From assembly GCA_037074705.1 (NCBI GenBank), contig CM073590.1, positions 139,829,600-139,893,599 of the forward strand: a stretch of 64,000 bases of DNA, in the 5' to 3' direction. Every line of letters begins with the position of its first letter. Within the stretch, counting starts at the first letter, position 1. Shown here piece by piece: positions 12,755 through 24,574 of the stretch. The position numbers and the translations under genes are program-made. Under the pieces are notes generated by a model. It saw only the letters and a program-made list of their open reading frames with translations, did no database searches and was not told where the DNA came from. This stretch comes from Zhengitettix transpicula (Eukaryota > Arthropoda > Insecta > Orthoptera > Tetrigidae).

Positions 12755-13260
12755 ACATTAAAATCTTTGTAGCCAATCTCAGAAACACAACCGTTCATCT
12801 TATATGGATCCCGGCCCAGTAGGGAATCCGGGGGAACGAATTGGCTAATAAATTAGCTCAACAAACGTTTGAACTGAATGACAGCTGTGTAGTCGACCAG
12901 ATGCATAGCAAGAATTATTATACTCTGCCAAAAACGACTTACTTAGTGTTCACCTCAGGAGCATGATCAACGATCCTACAGTGAATGATTACTAGAAGGA
13001 GAGGAACTATGCTCACCCAAGACAGCTTCCAGAAGAACACAAGCGGTTATTTCTATAATAAGATCGGCCCATAACTTTTGAACTCATAACTGTCTATCTA
13101 TTTTCCAGTATCCCGAAACCATCATATCAATTCTGCAGAACTCGGCTCACGACGAACCATATCAGAATTTCCCTGCATACACAAAGTCTCACAACAAATT
13201 CCCCAGCGACATGATGGATGTCTACTAATTTACCGCCAGAAATTGGTAAATCTTATCAAG
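12755..13260 (+). pseudogene. LINE relic: end of RNase H domain and C-terminus
   Basis: A frame near 12800-12860 reads WIPAQ, stop, GIRGNELANKLAQQT, which matches the conserved end of the RNase H domain of I/R1/Jockey-group LINEs (usual form WIPAH-GI-GNE-AD-LA). The preceding DIKIFVANLRNTTVHLI and the following ELNDSCVVDQMHSKNYY fit that context. In-frame stops and frameshifts break the rest up to about 13260. The upstream reverse transcriptase is absent, as expected for a 5'-truncated copy. The usual active-site Asp after GNE-A appears as Asn (ELANKLA). Confidence 0.7.
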
Positions 13261-13381
13261 TTCCTGAACCTAATTTAATTATATTGTAACCATCTATTTG
13301 ATGCTATTGTTAATCGCTAACGACTATTGTATCAACGTGACTATAAATAGTAATAAAAATATGTTTGGAAGTTTATATTAT

Positions 13382-13604
13382 GCCGTGTTTACATCGGAGT
13401 TGTGAACAAAGTTGGCAACAAATGTAGACAACTTTTAAAAGATTTCTAGAACTTTCTTTGTGTTTTCAACATTTCACACAGACTGTCGATAATGGTATCA
13501 ACATTTTTTTGCAACAATTATGACGGATCTTGTTGTCAATTTTTCTTGCTCAACATTGTTGATGACAAAAAATGCTGACTTTTGGTGTAAACGCGCCTTT
13601 AGAC
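13382..13604. mobile_element. MITE-like palindromic element
   Basis: The left end GCCGTGTTTACATC and the right end GGTGTAAACGCGCC are reverse complements at 12 of 14 positions. Inner segments rich in GTTGTCAAC-like words (GTTGGCAACAAATG on the left, CAACATTGTTGATGACA on the right) continue the partial symmetry. The size of about 220 bp and lack of coding frames fit a small non-autonomous DNA element. A target duplication was not identified. Confidence 0.55.
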
Positions 13605-13950
13605 CTTTTTCTTTGATCAGGATTCTAAATCAAAGATTAGGATTGATCTATATAACGCCGCCACCTTTTTATTTATTTTTTCTCATCACGCACGTGATTT
13701 ATGTGTGAAAAAAGTTAAATGCTTTAGGGTGCATACTGATGTGGGATACCTCAAAATGATTAAACAACTGGTACGCTAAATCGCTGCAGGCCAATGGAAT
13801 AGTTACGTTTATATGACTTATTTAATAAATGGAGAAATATCATTCTATTAAATCAGAAATTTATTATAAATTTAAATTTAAAACGTTATAGTAGAGAATA
13901 ACTAAAATACTTGTGACGTTTACCAAGAAAAAAAACCCTGCAGGTGTCTT
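13605..13950. other. AT-rich spacer
   Basis: AT-rich, with no recognisable feature. Confidence 0.5.
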
Positions 13951-14030
13951 AAAATTCTATTAAATGATATAAATTCAAATTCGTAATATAAAAATTCTAT
14001 TAAATAATATAAATTCAAATTCGTAATATA
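13951..14030. repeat. Direct tandem duplication of 40 bp
   Basis: Two adjacent 40-bp units (13951-13990 and 13991-14030) begin AAAATTCTATTAAAT and end TTCGTAATAT. They differ at one visible base (ATGATAT against ATAATAT), so the duplication is recent. Confidence 0.9.
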
Positions 14031-14632
14031 AAAATTCCAAAAATACAAAATTTTACAGAAATGAAATTATGGAAAAATGTGTAGAATATTACTTAATATT
14101 AATTACATGAAATGTAGAGAATAACATGAATTTCTAAGGTGCAATTTACACATATGATACGGTCGAAATGACTATTATACTTATACACACATTGTGAGTA
14201 TTTTTGAATTTTGTAAAAATAAATTATAGTATAATAAATTGATTACAAAAACATGAAATCATAAATTATTTTTAAATAATCCGTATGATTTTTTTATTTA
14301 TGATACAATAATTGAATCTAATATGTACCATTTTGAGTAACAAAGTGGAAGAATATTTGCATTCTTCATCTAAAATTTTCACATTTTAAAAATTTAATTT
14401 TTTTAAAATATATGCGTTTGGACAAACTGAATAAAATTTGGTGTTTCAAATTTTTATTTTAATTTATTCGAGTTTTTAAAAAACTTTACGTTTGTCCTAC
14501 ATAAAAAGAATAGCAATAAACAATTAATTTGGTTAATTACAGTGTTTTTATGAAATATATTAATTTTGTCTTTAATTTTTTTGACTCTTTGGTCCTCTAA
14601 AAAGTCTCATGTTAATTTGTTCAATTCTTGAA
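14031..14632. other. AT-rich spacer
   Basis: AT-rich DNA before a hammerhead-like remnant. Nothing recognised. Confidence 0.5.
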
Positions 14633-14675
14633 ACCTGTGACGCAATCAAGTCAGATGCGCCGAAATATGTTCATC
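14633..14675 (+). ncRNA. Degenerate hammerhead-like motif
   Basis: CCTGTGAC (14634-14641) stands where CCTGATGA would be expected. It is followed by a helix II candidate, GCAATC with one bulge (14642-14647) against GATGC (14654-14658). Then come GAAAT (14662-14666) and ATGTTCATC, which resembles the GAAAC-ATGTT-GTC layout of the minus-strand motif at 29177-29214. The changed core would make it inactive. It is called by analogy only, and could be chance. Confidence 0.25.
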
Positions 14676-15894
14676 TATCTTGTATTAAAATTGTTTTGAG
14701 GAGAATCGAATATATTGCTGATCATTTTGCTGCTGGACGATTCCTTTCGGAGCAGGCTGGTCATTATTGACATAAGTGTCCTCTGAAGTTTACAGTCTTG
14801 TTTTCGTGCAGGTGCAGAACATCACAAGATAAGGCTGTTAGTTTTACCTCAGCCAACTAAAACTAATTGCTGTTTTTGGGACATGCAGAGTTGTTCTAAT
14901 CTTTGGGGTTCCGCGTAAAGTTATGTATTAATACTTTTTTTTGTAATCTCTGCGTAGCGGTGAGTTTTTATTGTCTTGAGCATAGGCCAATTATGGAAAG
15001 AGAAACAAAATGGCATGGACCATACGTAACACTTAGTCTATTTTTCTATAATTTATTTAAATCGTTTTTTGATCAAAAAGGTATAATCAAGTGTTTTCTC
15101 CGAATTTATTATTTTATATAATATATTATTAGTACTTAACTATTTAAAATGAATTCTTCAGGATATAGTTAAATATTTGCATTAAATGTAGTCATTTAAA
15201 TTTTCCAGAAATGTAAGTTACAAAAGGGATCAAATCAAAAAGAAAGTTAAATCATTTAAAGGAAGAGGTTAGTGTTTTGTATAGTTTTACGTTTAATTTA
15301 GAATACCCTTAGAGTCTAATTAATATATTTCTTCAGAAGTATAAAACTAATGTACAATAAACGTCCATGTTAGTTCTTGACCTTTGCTGTGATTCGTAGC
15401 TGGACATTTCGAAAAAAATCCGTGCCCAGATAATACACCAGACTTAGTTAATACGTTAACTGATGTATAGTTTGCTCCATGAGGTACGGCCGCGTAATGT
15501 CTTTACAAAATTTGCCCCCCTTGTTGACTGCGTCACGGAATCATCTGCCTCTGTTCCCTCCACCACTTCAAACAGATGGATCCGTTTACCGTGCATTGAA
15601 GATTACCTGCATTAGCCTATTACTATGCCGAACAATGCGCCCTTGCCAGGTAAAACAATATTTGGTATGTGGAGTTGATTGAAACTGACCAAATGTAATC
15701 CCCTGGAAATATAGCATCGGCATTCGGCTTCAGACATTTAATACCGAAGTGGAGGAGGACTCGAAAGCGTAATTCAATCTTTGTAATTGCATTGTGAACC
15801 TGATCTAATAATAATATTAAAATTTATTCGACTTTAATTTCAGAATACCAAAACATTTCCAAATGTTTACAAGTATTCTTCTGTTAGATATCAG
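14676..15894. other. Spacer, nothing recognised
   Basis: Mixed AT-rich DNA with a slightly GC-richer patch at 15470-15650. An open frame there (plus 15479-15682, 67 codons) matches nothing I know. Confidence 0.5.
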
Positions 15895-15995
15895 ATCGTC
15901 ACATCTTGGCTTCCTGGCTCTACCATTCCGCATCCCTCCTTTCAAATCCTTTTCAATCACGTGGATTACCCTCAAGTAACCTGTTACTCTGCAAA
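15895..15995 (-). repeat. Dispersed repeat family A, fragment
   Basis: On the minus strand this reads GAGGGTAATCCACG followed by AAGGATTTGAAAGGAGGGAT and GCGGAATGGTAGAG. These match family A copies at 38225 and 61572, with the central block (GGCAACTCCCCTTTAATAGC) deleted. Only about 100 bp remain. Confidence 0.8.
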
Positions 15996-16129
15996 AATGT
16001 GGTGTTATATAATTTATATACAGGTTCAGACTTTCCATAAAAAGTATCTTAGGTAATTAAGTATGAATGAATGTATCAGAACAATGCGAAAAATGAAGAG
16101 AATAATATTTTTTTATTTTTCCCAGCAAC

Positions 16130-16395
16130 TATAACAAGTAAACTGACCCAATTGCTAAACATAGTGACCCTGATTATCACTCTTGGACCATCGTTCCATA
16201 AGCTTTCCGATTACCCGAGTTAAAAAGGTTTTCGGTTGAGCTGGAAACCAAGTATGCATCGCTTCCTTCCCCTTGTTTATCAGCGCTGAATCGACTGTCT
16301 ACAAACTCTTCAAGTAAACAAAGCAGATAGTAATCCAACGTAACGAGATCAGGTCTGTATACAGGATGGTTCAACAATTTGAAGACCAGATTCTG
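16130..16395 (-). pseudogene. Mariner transposase relic, C-terminal end
   Basis: The minus frame reads LNHPVYRPDLVTLDYYLLC, which aligns with the PPYSPDLAPSDYHLF block around the third catalytic Asp of mariner transposases. It is followed by LEEFVDSRFSADKQ (usual LKEFL-GKRFSSDEE) and a decayed tail with LFNSGNRKAYGTMVQE (usual FY-GI-KLV-RW). Nearly all non-core residues have drifted. No terminal repeat was identified. The HDN block expected upstream was not found, so only the last third survives. Confidence 0.75.
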
Positions 16396-17329
16396 GAGAA
16401 TTTTTATCGGTGTGGCCTTTAAAAAATCAACGTTTGTTCCGAGTTGCAGACTTCAGCTTGAAGCAAATAACTTTAACGTTTACTGCATTTTGGTTACCCT
16501 CTTTCCCTGTAGAAATAACCTTTAATAAATCCTAAAAAATTGTGATAATCGCTTTTCCTGAATTTTTTTTCACTAGTGATTCAGAATATTTCTATTTGTT
16601 CTGGTGTTTTTTATCAACTGTTCGCAGTGATCGATCCATGTTTGACATCTAATGATTATTCCTTCCAGAAAAAATTCACCATCGTTTGCTTGACGGCCCT
16701 GTTTGTACTATGATTGAATTTTGTTGAAACCCATCTCGCACAGACTTTATGAAAGTTCACCCTGCCGAACCATGCATAATATACATATCGTTTGCTATTT
16801 TATAGGTTAGCTACGAGCACAATACGAACATGATGAATTATTTGAATTTGGCTGTGTCGTTCTGTCATAAAATATTGCCACCGTAATGTGCTGTAAGTCT
16901 TCAGTTGATTGCACCTTCTGGTGCTCCTCAGACCATACATGAGGCGCAAACCGTCAGTGACACAGCCATGTTAACTTCTCAACAGAGAACTTCAGTGATA
17001 ACGCTGAAACCTGAACAAAGCGAAAACAATGGAGCCATCTCTGAGATGGTAAATCAACCAAAAGGCAATTTAGAACGAAGGTGCTTTTACGTTTTGGCTT
17101 AACCTAGTGTTTAATGGACACTGTCGCTGGTTCCTCCCATATTAAACAAAATTAACAAAGTAGGTAAATAAAAATAATAATCAAAATTAAATTGTGATGA
17201 TAACCCTGTAAAAATACTAAAAATGTTATCTAATGGAAGATGGAAATTTTATTGGTAGAAAACCTATAGTTAATCGTGTCTTCACTTCATTATTTAAGTG
17301 TTTCAGATAGATTCTGACACTTACGAAAG
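16396..17329. other. Spacer, nothing recognised
   Basis: It may contain decayed mariner sequence next to 16395, but no motif is readable. The plus open frame 16905-17102 (65 codons) matches nothing I know. Confidence 0.45.
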
Positions 17330-17700
17330 AGAGTTAAGATTGAGACATATTTGATTTCTGATCTATGACTTTCTCCTAACGTCGTTGCCGATAAATTGTT
17401 CCAATAATTTATAGCCCGAGTCATTAATGAATATTTTCCCATGTTAGATGCTTTCTGCCAGGACCTTAATTTTAGGAAATGTGGTCTTCCGCTTTAAGTC
17501 AGTTCTTATAATTCACCTCGAATTCCCTGCCTAGCTTTCAGAGATATTAAGGTTTCAAAGAAAACATGTAGCCCAGCTTCCTTCAATTTCTCTGGTAGCT
17601 TTACTTTTTCATGACCACGCCAAGGTCCAATGCGTACGATCTTTAATGTTCGCAGTTCCATGACTTTACAGTAAAATGTTCGGAATTCAGCACACATTTG
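17330..17700 (-). pseudogene. LINE 3' end remnant (reverse transcriptase C-terminus)
   Basis: The minus strand carries, across a frame break, LISLKARQGIRGEL, then SGRPHFLKLRSWQKASNMGK, then YSLMTRAINYWNNLSATTLG. The order matches the extreme C-terminus of CR1/BovB-like LINE polyproteins, in which a SL-RR-RGDLI segment precedes SF-RAI-WN-LP. The catalytic reverse transcriptase domain is absent. The assignment rests on short motifs, so it is moderate. Confidence 0.4.
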
Positions 17701-17914
17701 AAAATGTACAATTCTGTTTGATGGAGCAAATTTTGTAATTTGTAACCAAGTTTTTTCATGAAACAGATAATAAAGTTAATAGAAAATTACCAATAAATCA
17801 TTCATTGAGTTTGAAAAGTTCTAGCCATTTATAATCTTCGTTATCTGAAAATTGTCGGAAATATAGGCGTATTGGTCAACTAGTAATATCAATATTACAA
17901 CATGCTCATCTCCT

Positions 17915-18000
17915 GTATATTTAGTTGTCTTTGTTTTTGCCTCGCATCACGCAGGTCTCGAGTTCGAATCCCGGGTAGGGCATGGATGTTGTGAAAGTAT
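17915..18000 (+). mobile_element. tRNA-derived SINE remnant
   Basis: TTTTGCCTCGCATCACGCAG is followed by GAGTTCGAATCC (B box, 17960-17971) and CGGGTAGGGCATGGATGTT. The same order of words occurs in the better-preserved SINE at 59268-59527 (TTGCCTCGCA, GGCTTCGAATCC, GGGCATGGATGTT). The A box region (TTTAGTTGTC) is decayed, and the 3' body is not recognisable. Confidence 0.65.
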
Positions 18001-18301
18001 GTTTCTATACTGATAAACTCCAAGAAATTGGTTTCCGGACAAAAGTTAAATGCAGCAGAGTAAAAATTCGTTTAGCAGTTTATGCGTCTATTAACAAAAT
18101 CAAAATTAAGAAACATTAATAGGAATTAGAAGATTCGTCCACACACTCAAAACAGTGAATTACTTAATACTTTCAGAGCTTATAGCTTAGGTAGGGTTTT
18201 ATATAAAAAAAATTTTATTGATTGAATATAATAATTCCATAATAAAAAATCACATTAAAATTGAATTCTTACAAAATGAAAATTAAAAAGAAGGGGACAT
18301 G
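18001..18301. other. Spacer
   Basis: AT-rich; no feature recognised. Confidence 0.5.
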
Positions 18302-18340
18302 GACTCTCTCGCTATCTCTATCTCTCTCTCTCTCTCTGGA
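18302..18340. repeat. CT-rich microsatellite
   Basis: An interrupted (CT)n tract, purest at 18323-18338. Confidence 0.85.
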
Positions 18341-18490
18341 ACTTCATGGGATGAAACTCAACATGGGAAAATAGAAATTACTGATATAAATAAATTTGAA
18401 GTTACGGATTAAAAGTATAAATGAAGGGACCTGGCATTACGATACTTCGATTTAAACAATTTAGACGATACTGTAACTTTGTGGTTACAG

Positions 18491-18520
18491 CTGATGAAGA
18501 CTGGTTGCGGTGAAAGTGTC
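18491..18520 (+). ncRNA. Hammerhead-like motif
   Basis: CTGATGA (18491-18497) is followed by AG, then ACTG (18500-18503), loop GTTG and CGGT (18508-18511), then directly GAAA (18512-18515). ACTG and CGGT pair over four positions including one G-U. A GTC triplet, the preferred cleavage triplet, lies at 18518-18520. The base after GAAA is G where C is usual, and no helix I pairing is evident between the DNA before CTGATGA and after GTC. It could be a decayed Penelope-like terminus or a chance match. Confidence 0.4.
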
Positions 18521-18991
18521 GGCCCGATTTAGCTCTCCCAAAATCTTCTAATTCCTCCGGCATATGTTTTTAATTTTCCATGCCCGTCCACTAACTAGAG
18601 ATGCTCCCTGAGCTCAATTATGCAGGAATATCAATTTTGGTGTCCCTTGGAGTTGTAAATCCTCTTTAGATCTTTTGTTATCGATCCTTTGTCACCGAAA
18701 AAGGTCTGAGACCACCGGACGTGTCAACGAGCTGGCCGCACAGCGATTTTCCGCCCCGAATTAACGCCTTATAAATAAATGCTCATATCAACTATTTGCC
18801 TTGTTTGAATTCAAAGTTATGTAGTGAAAAAAATTATATTATATTTCATTTGAAGTTCATTTAATAAATAATTTATATCTTACATTACTTGAATTCATTA
18901 AGTGTAGTGTACGTTAAAGTACACTATCAGTTTTTAATTTTAACGGTAAATTGTCAACTGAATTATTATTAGCGGAGGGTTGGCGTCGTCG

Positions 18992-18993
<2 letters not shown>
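18521..18993. other. Spacer
   Basis: A GC-richer part at 18640-18770 follows the hammerhead-like motif and then gives way to AT-rich DNA. No coding frame or known element. Confidence 0.5.

Positions 18994-19049
<56 letters not shown>
18994..19049. repeat. (AT)28 microsatellite
   Basis: An uninterrupted AT dinucleotide run of 56 bp, the longest in the window. Confidence 0.98.
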
Positions 19050-19052
<3 letters not shown>

Positions 19053-19159
19053 TAAATCTCTTGCAAATTTTGAAGAAATAGAAAAATTAAGATGAAATCG
19101 AGGAACTAATTCAGTGTGTAAAACTAGAAAGAATAACTTAAAATTATGAGACACTTCAT

Positions 19160-21330
19160 TTGGTGAAAGAAAACAAGGAAAAAGTCACAGTTCAGTAGGG
19201 ATTAAAATAACGAAACGAGATAGAAGATCCTCTAATCGAATTTTGTGAACGGGACAAATTTTTAATATGCAATATTCTTTACGAAAATCCAGAGAAAAAG
19301 ACATTGATGAATATCCTAAAATACTGGAAGACACCAATTTGCTTATATCCTACTAAAGTACTTCCAGGAACGACTTGCACTCTGATAACAATTTAGTTAT
19401 AATTAAATGAAGATTGAAACTAGGAAAAGAAACGCAGGCCAAAGGAATGTAATGGAAACTGAGACAACGTAGAATTAATGAAAAATTTACTATTGCACTT
19501 TTACAAGAACGAAATATTAAATAAAGCTATTGCCATAATACAACGATGCAATATGCTGAAGAACCAAATCAATATATCATATTAACAGAAATTGATGACA
19601 GTCGTCGACACGTGATTTCGATGAACTTATCAGGCTTATATCCCAATACAATTTAACCATCCACTAACTGGGGTAAACCGAGTCATGGATCAATGAAGAT
19701 ATGTTCAAACTTATTTATCAGAGACGAAAATATTAAAATGCTAAAGGAGACGGAGAACGAAGGTACAAACCACTTAGTAATGAAGGCAATAGTATTTGAA
19801 AAGCAACCGAAAAATAATAATGACAAAAAAATTTGTGGTGATATTGGGTAAAATTTACTTGGCGATCTATAAATCAGAGCTTTGGAAAATTGAAAACTAA
19901 AGGAGGTAATATTAGGAGACCAGATGGGAAACACTTGTTTAAGTAAATTTGAGAGGATAAAAGCTGTTTTATTTTGAGTTCTTATAAGGAGAATCATAAC
20001 CAACTAAGTTCATAGAGGAGGTAAGGAACGTTTAATAAGAATTATAAGACGCATTTATACCTGCATAATTGGCAAACATAGTGAAATATTTAACGGTAAA
20101 TAGTGGGCAATATAAAAGCAGAACTTCTAAGATACATGAGAGAAGTTGGACATCAAAGAGTTTAAACTGGTACCTATAATGCACATGACCGGACAAACAC
20201 AATCAAAATATAAGAAAATCCACAATTAAAGGGGAAAAACAGGAGGAGAAATGCGAGAATTGTCGAAGAATAAGTCTGAAGTCACATGCATCCAAAATAT
20301 AAATATTTACACGAATAATATACAGAAGATATGAAATCAGAGTCAAGACGACATGAAGAAAATCCGTTTGGATTTAGGAGAAATAAACGCACGAGGGAAG
20401 CAATTTGAGCCCTGCACCTTAATATATCCGATATATCAACTTTTGGACGCTGTCATTGAAAATTACAATAAGATGTTTTACATTCTGAATAAAATAAGAG
20501 GACAACCTATATTAAAAACAAGACCGCTAGTAATAGAGACAAGAACGGGAGGAAAATCGTGCCAAAATTAAAATGGACGAACGACAAACTTGCAGATTAT
20601 TATTTAACTTGTATGTTGAAGAAACTACGACGTAATTAAAATATATAATTTAGCACAAAAAGTAGTTTACAAATACATAGAAATAATTCAAATGCAACTA
20701 GTTGCAGACGATATTGTTCTGCTGTCAAAGAGAAAGAAATATTTCGTAAATATGTTACAAGAAACTAGGGGATTATTCCAAGAGAAGCAGAAACTAAAAA
20801 TAAATAGCGGGGGAAACTAAATTCAGCATACAGAAATATACCGTCCCTCGTAAGTTACAAATATATTCTCGTGTGGTGGAGGAGTTTTTCCTATTTGGGG
20901 AGAAGATTACGAAAGATGAAAGGTGCAGAAGCAGAGTAACACATGTTAAAAGAGCAGTTTTTCTAGAAACTCAATTTAATTGTGTTCAATTTTGAAACTA
21001 TTTGAGGAAAAAATTTCTGTAGCCTAATTATATTTACAGCAATGTGTGTAACATGGGGAGTTATCAGGAATAGTCTGGAAGCTCTTGAAATATAGTGTTA
21101 CAGATGTGATGAAGATACAGTGGAGTGACAAAATTATAAAGTTTTAGACCATATAGGCGAGGGAGGAAGTGTAACAGAAGACATCAGAGCTTGATAAACT
21201 TAATGGCAGAAAGTACAGTTGGTGGCAGGAATAATATGGGGAGGCAACGATACATTCTACAGATCAAGTGATTAAGGACGTTAGATGTCAATACTGTGTT
21301 CTGAAGAGGATGACTGAGGACAGAGTCTCA
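19160..21330 (+). pseudogene. Decayed RTE-like LINE (endonuclease and reverse transcriptase)
   Basis: Motifs of an insect RTE-like LINE occur in the right order across broken frames. IEFCERDKFLICNILY near 19235 matches the late endonuclease domain. WINEDMFKLIYQRRKY starts at 19686 and matches the linker that usually reads PWI-EEI--L--RR. NPFGFRRNKRTREAI starts at 20361 and matches the GFR--R-T-DAI reverse transcriptase block. LVADDIVLLSKRKK at about 20698 is the catalytic F/YADD box, with both Asp residues kept. LKIN at about 20795, VEEFLFLG at about 20878 and a GGRNNMGRQRYILQ tail near 21220 complete the C-terminus. Stops occur within and between blocks, so no product is possible. The endonuclease N-terminus is not recognised, so the 5' limit is approximate. 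Confidence 0.85.
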
Positions 21331-21489
21331 ACATGTCAGTCAGTGGACTCATGACACAGAAACATACATGCCCTTCTATTCTCTCTTGTCCCCATTACTA
21401 AACAGTAATAGCTTTGTCCTCCTACGCTCTAAAATAGCTGCTATTACGTTTTTTTCACCTTAATAAAACTTAATTAAAACGAAAAATTC

Positions 21490-22660
21490 TGAGGGATCAC
21501 ACTTGAGAGAAACGAAATCCCGCTTAGGCGCAGAAGGAAAGTTATTGCAAATAGATACGCGATCAAAGCAAGAGAGGCGTCGAACCCAATATTAAACTAA
21601 CAAACCATCACCTCTCGACATGCGGAGAAAGAACCACCTAGAAACTTAACCCCGTACTACACTACACTAAAGGCTATTATGCGAAAATAAGGAATGACTC
21701 TTACAAAGATGGACCACAACAACGCGACAAGCATCCCCTTATGGACGATTAACGAACTGCCAATTGATATATCGCTATATAAGCTTAAAGTAAGCAACCC
21801 ACACATCACAAACTGGAACGCTGAAGTCAACGAGTTACTACAGAGGTATAATTTTCCCAGAGTCCTTTACACCGGCGCGTCCAAAAATGCAAATGGAGTT
21901 GGTTGCGGTATAGTTACGACTGGAAAAGAAAAATCAATCGTTATAAACCATAATGCAACGATTACTACAGCAGAATTATACGCCAACTTCATGGCCACGG
22001 AACTGTGTCTGGAAACACCAGAGGCCAATAACAACATCTTAACAGACTCGAAGGAGGTAATGCATAGAATAAACAGTACGGTGTACATAAATGGTTGCCT
22101 AAATCGAATTAGAGAGAATATAATGAAAATCCACGGAAACGGCAACCAAATAACTAGAGCCTGGAGACTGGCGCATAAGAAGATAGGACATGACAGGGCA
22201 GATCTCCTAGCGAAGATGAAGCTGATCATCAAGAAAGAACCAGGAACCTGCCAATTTGCACCATCAGGGACTGTAGAGTATGAATTTACAAGGAACTGCA
22301 GGAAAACTGGAATAGGCCAGTGAAACCAAAAGTCTGTGGATTCATCCTAAGAAATGTCAGAAGCATCAAAGAAATATCGCACCCTAAAGAACTATCTCGA
22401 AGGCAACAGGTTGTTTTAGTTAGAATAAGAACATTGCACTCCAGTTTCACTCACTCATTCTTGATTTAAAGATCTCCGCAACCGGTATGCAGCTCATGCA
22501 AGGAGGCCACCACAATTCCTCATGTCCTCTTTGACTGCCCCACGGGCAGTTATAGCGACATAAGATCAACTATGATGAATATATGCAACCCGCCATCAGC
22601 CATAAACAACCTTATAGAATTTACTATGAAAACTGAGTTATATAAAGTAATTTAAATGTT
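21490..22660 (+). pseudogene. LINE relic: RT tail, RNase H domain and Cys-rich C-terminus
   Basis: IPLRRRRKVIANRYAIKARE at about 21518 matches the end of an I/Jockey-group reverse transcriptase. An open frame (21694-22323, 209 codons) then carries an RNase H domain: VLYTGASK where TDGSK is usual, TTAELYAN with the catalytic Glu, LTDSKEV with the second Asp, and AHKKIGHDRADLLAK with the last Asp. The first catalytic Asp is replaced by Gly, so the enzyme would be dead even where the frame is open. After the stop, QPVCSSCKEATTIPHVLFDC (about 22475-22540) matches the C-terminal Cys/His segment (C--C--T--H-L--C). The 5' end is truncated. It lies directly downstream of another LINE in the same orientation. 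Confidence 0.85.
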
Positions 22661-24574
22661 ACGCAAATGTAAAACATAACAGATTTAATTCGCTAATGAC
22701 CAACAGGTTAATGCGACTATAAATTGTAAATTAAAAAAATGACAAACAATTTTGTATTGGAAATTTATTTGCATGAGGATATGACCAATATCCCTATGAT
22801 AAAGATGTATAGAAAAATTTGTTTAATTTTCGCACATGGCTATTAAGTATTCCAGCTTTTGATTCATAAAGTCCTTGTAAAATGGTTCAGTAATATAGTT
22901 GTTACCATTGTAACGACGCAATAACATTTATTGTTTATGTTTAAAAACCTTTTCAAGTACAACAGACTCGTTACTGCCCATGTCATCCCATCTAGTAAAA
23001 AGTAATAATTCTCCGTAAAAATGCTACAATACTGTAATTTACTTAGCCTAGGCGTTGGCAGAGGGCGTCTGTTACAATCCTACGCTCTGAGTGCGTAATA
23101 AAAGTTGAGACATGCAAAGCACGGATTACCCCCGCACTACTACTACCTGCTCCTCACGTTGCCAGTTGTGTATCTCATGTCAACAAGTACGGAATACGTT
23201 GGCCTGCAGGCAGTACATAAGAACCAGTTCTAATGAGCTGATCTAAAACAGAGCAAAAAGTATGAAGAACGGAGGACAGTTCGGGTAGACACAACAAGTT
23301 TTTTAATGATGTAGTTGGAGCAGGAAACATTTTAAGAAAAATTCTTCTCTATCCGGCATTTTTGTTATCCGCCTTGCATTACCATCAAAAATTAAGCCGA
23401 TTAGTCGACAATATTCCGTAAACACATATTACAACTTTATAGTATTGGAGTCCCTAACTTACATATTGTATTTCCCATTGACACAATACCGACCGCAAAT
23501 AAAACTAAACATGTAATATTTTGGATATATGGCTCTTATTTATAAAAGTAAAACGCTATAGTACATTATTATAAGATTTAGATAAAGTCTTCACTACTTT
23601 CGATGGATCAGCACTACAATTTATTGATTCAACCACGAGCAATACATTTTTTTAAAAAAAGGCGAGTGTACTGTAATTCCACTAGATTAATTATGAGACC
23701 ACTTTTGTAAATAGTAATATATTAAAATTATTAAATAACACGCTTCATGGACCACTAAGTGGTTAACGAAAAACTAATATCTCAAACGAATCATAATTTA
23801 TAGTCGCAAAAAGAAGTTTATTGGGCGAAATATTATCAGAAGCTTTCAGTAACCTGAAAATTGTATAGATTATGTTATCTTATTACTATTGGGAATTTAA
23901 AATAAGAACAAACACTATTACGAGTGAATAAGTTTTATTCAATAATAATCTGCAGAACAAAATTAACGTTATATGAACGTGTTATAATCATAAGGGTTCC
24001 GACAATACAACAAAAGTATCAACGATAACACAGAACAACAATATTTCAAAATATACATAAATAATATTTTACTTTATTTCAGTTTTATTAAGAATATAAA
24101 TTAAATTAATTATCAAATTTATAGGGAAATTTTAAAATGTTTTATTAATTACAACTACGTTTCAGTACCTTTTTGTAAAGTTACAAATTTTTTTGGCATA
24201 CGTGGTGAAAGGAACAAACAATAATTCAAATAATAAGTTTACAACTTTTATTTCAAATTCTTCTATATAAAAATGTAAAACAATATAAGTTTTAAAATCA
24301 AATAAGTTTCGAATATTTCTTGAATTAAAATAATACCACTCATACAGTAATTATGATCGTAAATTTTTCAAACTAATTTTTCAAATATTTACAAAAATAA
24401 TGATACTTTTTTAAAAAAATTAAATAAAAAATTACTACATAATGGATGATAAATGTTACTTGATTTTGAGGTATGGTTATGTGAATTTGTAGTGTGAATT
24501 TTACAGTTAAAATTTTTTAACGAAGAGATTTTTTAATAAATTAAGTTTAACATTTTTTTTATCAATGTATGAAG
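22661..24574. other. Spacer with one GC-richer patch
   Basis: AT-rich DNA. A patch at about 23040-23240 is GC-richer but has no useful open frame or recognised repeat. Confidence 0.5.

Noticed and set aside
17950..17980. Possible tRNA gene (B box GAGTTCGAATCC)
   Set aside because: No A box or tRNA cloverleaf; the flanks match the SINE at 59268.
19683..20003. Minus-strand open frame of 106 codons
   Set aside because: It is the shadow of the plus-strand LINE linker region (WINEDMFKLIYQRRKY).
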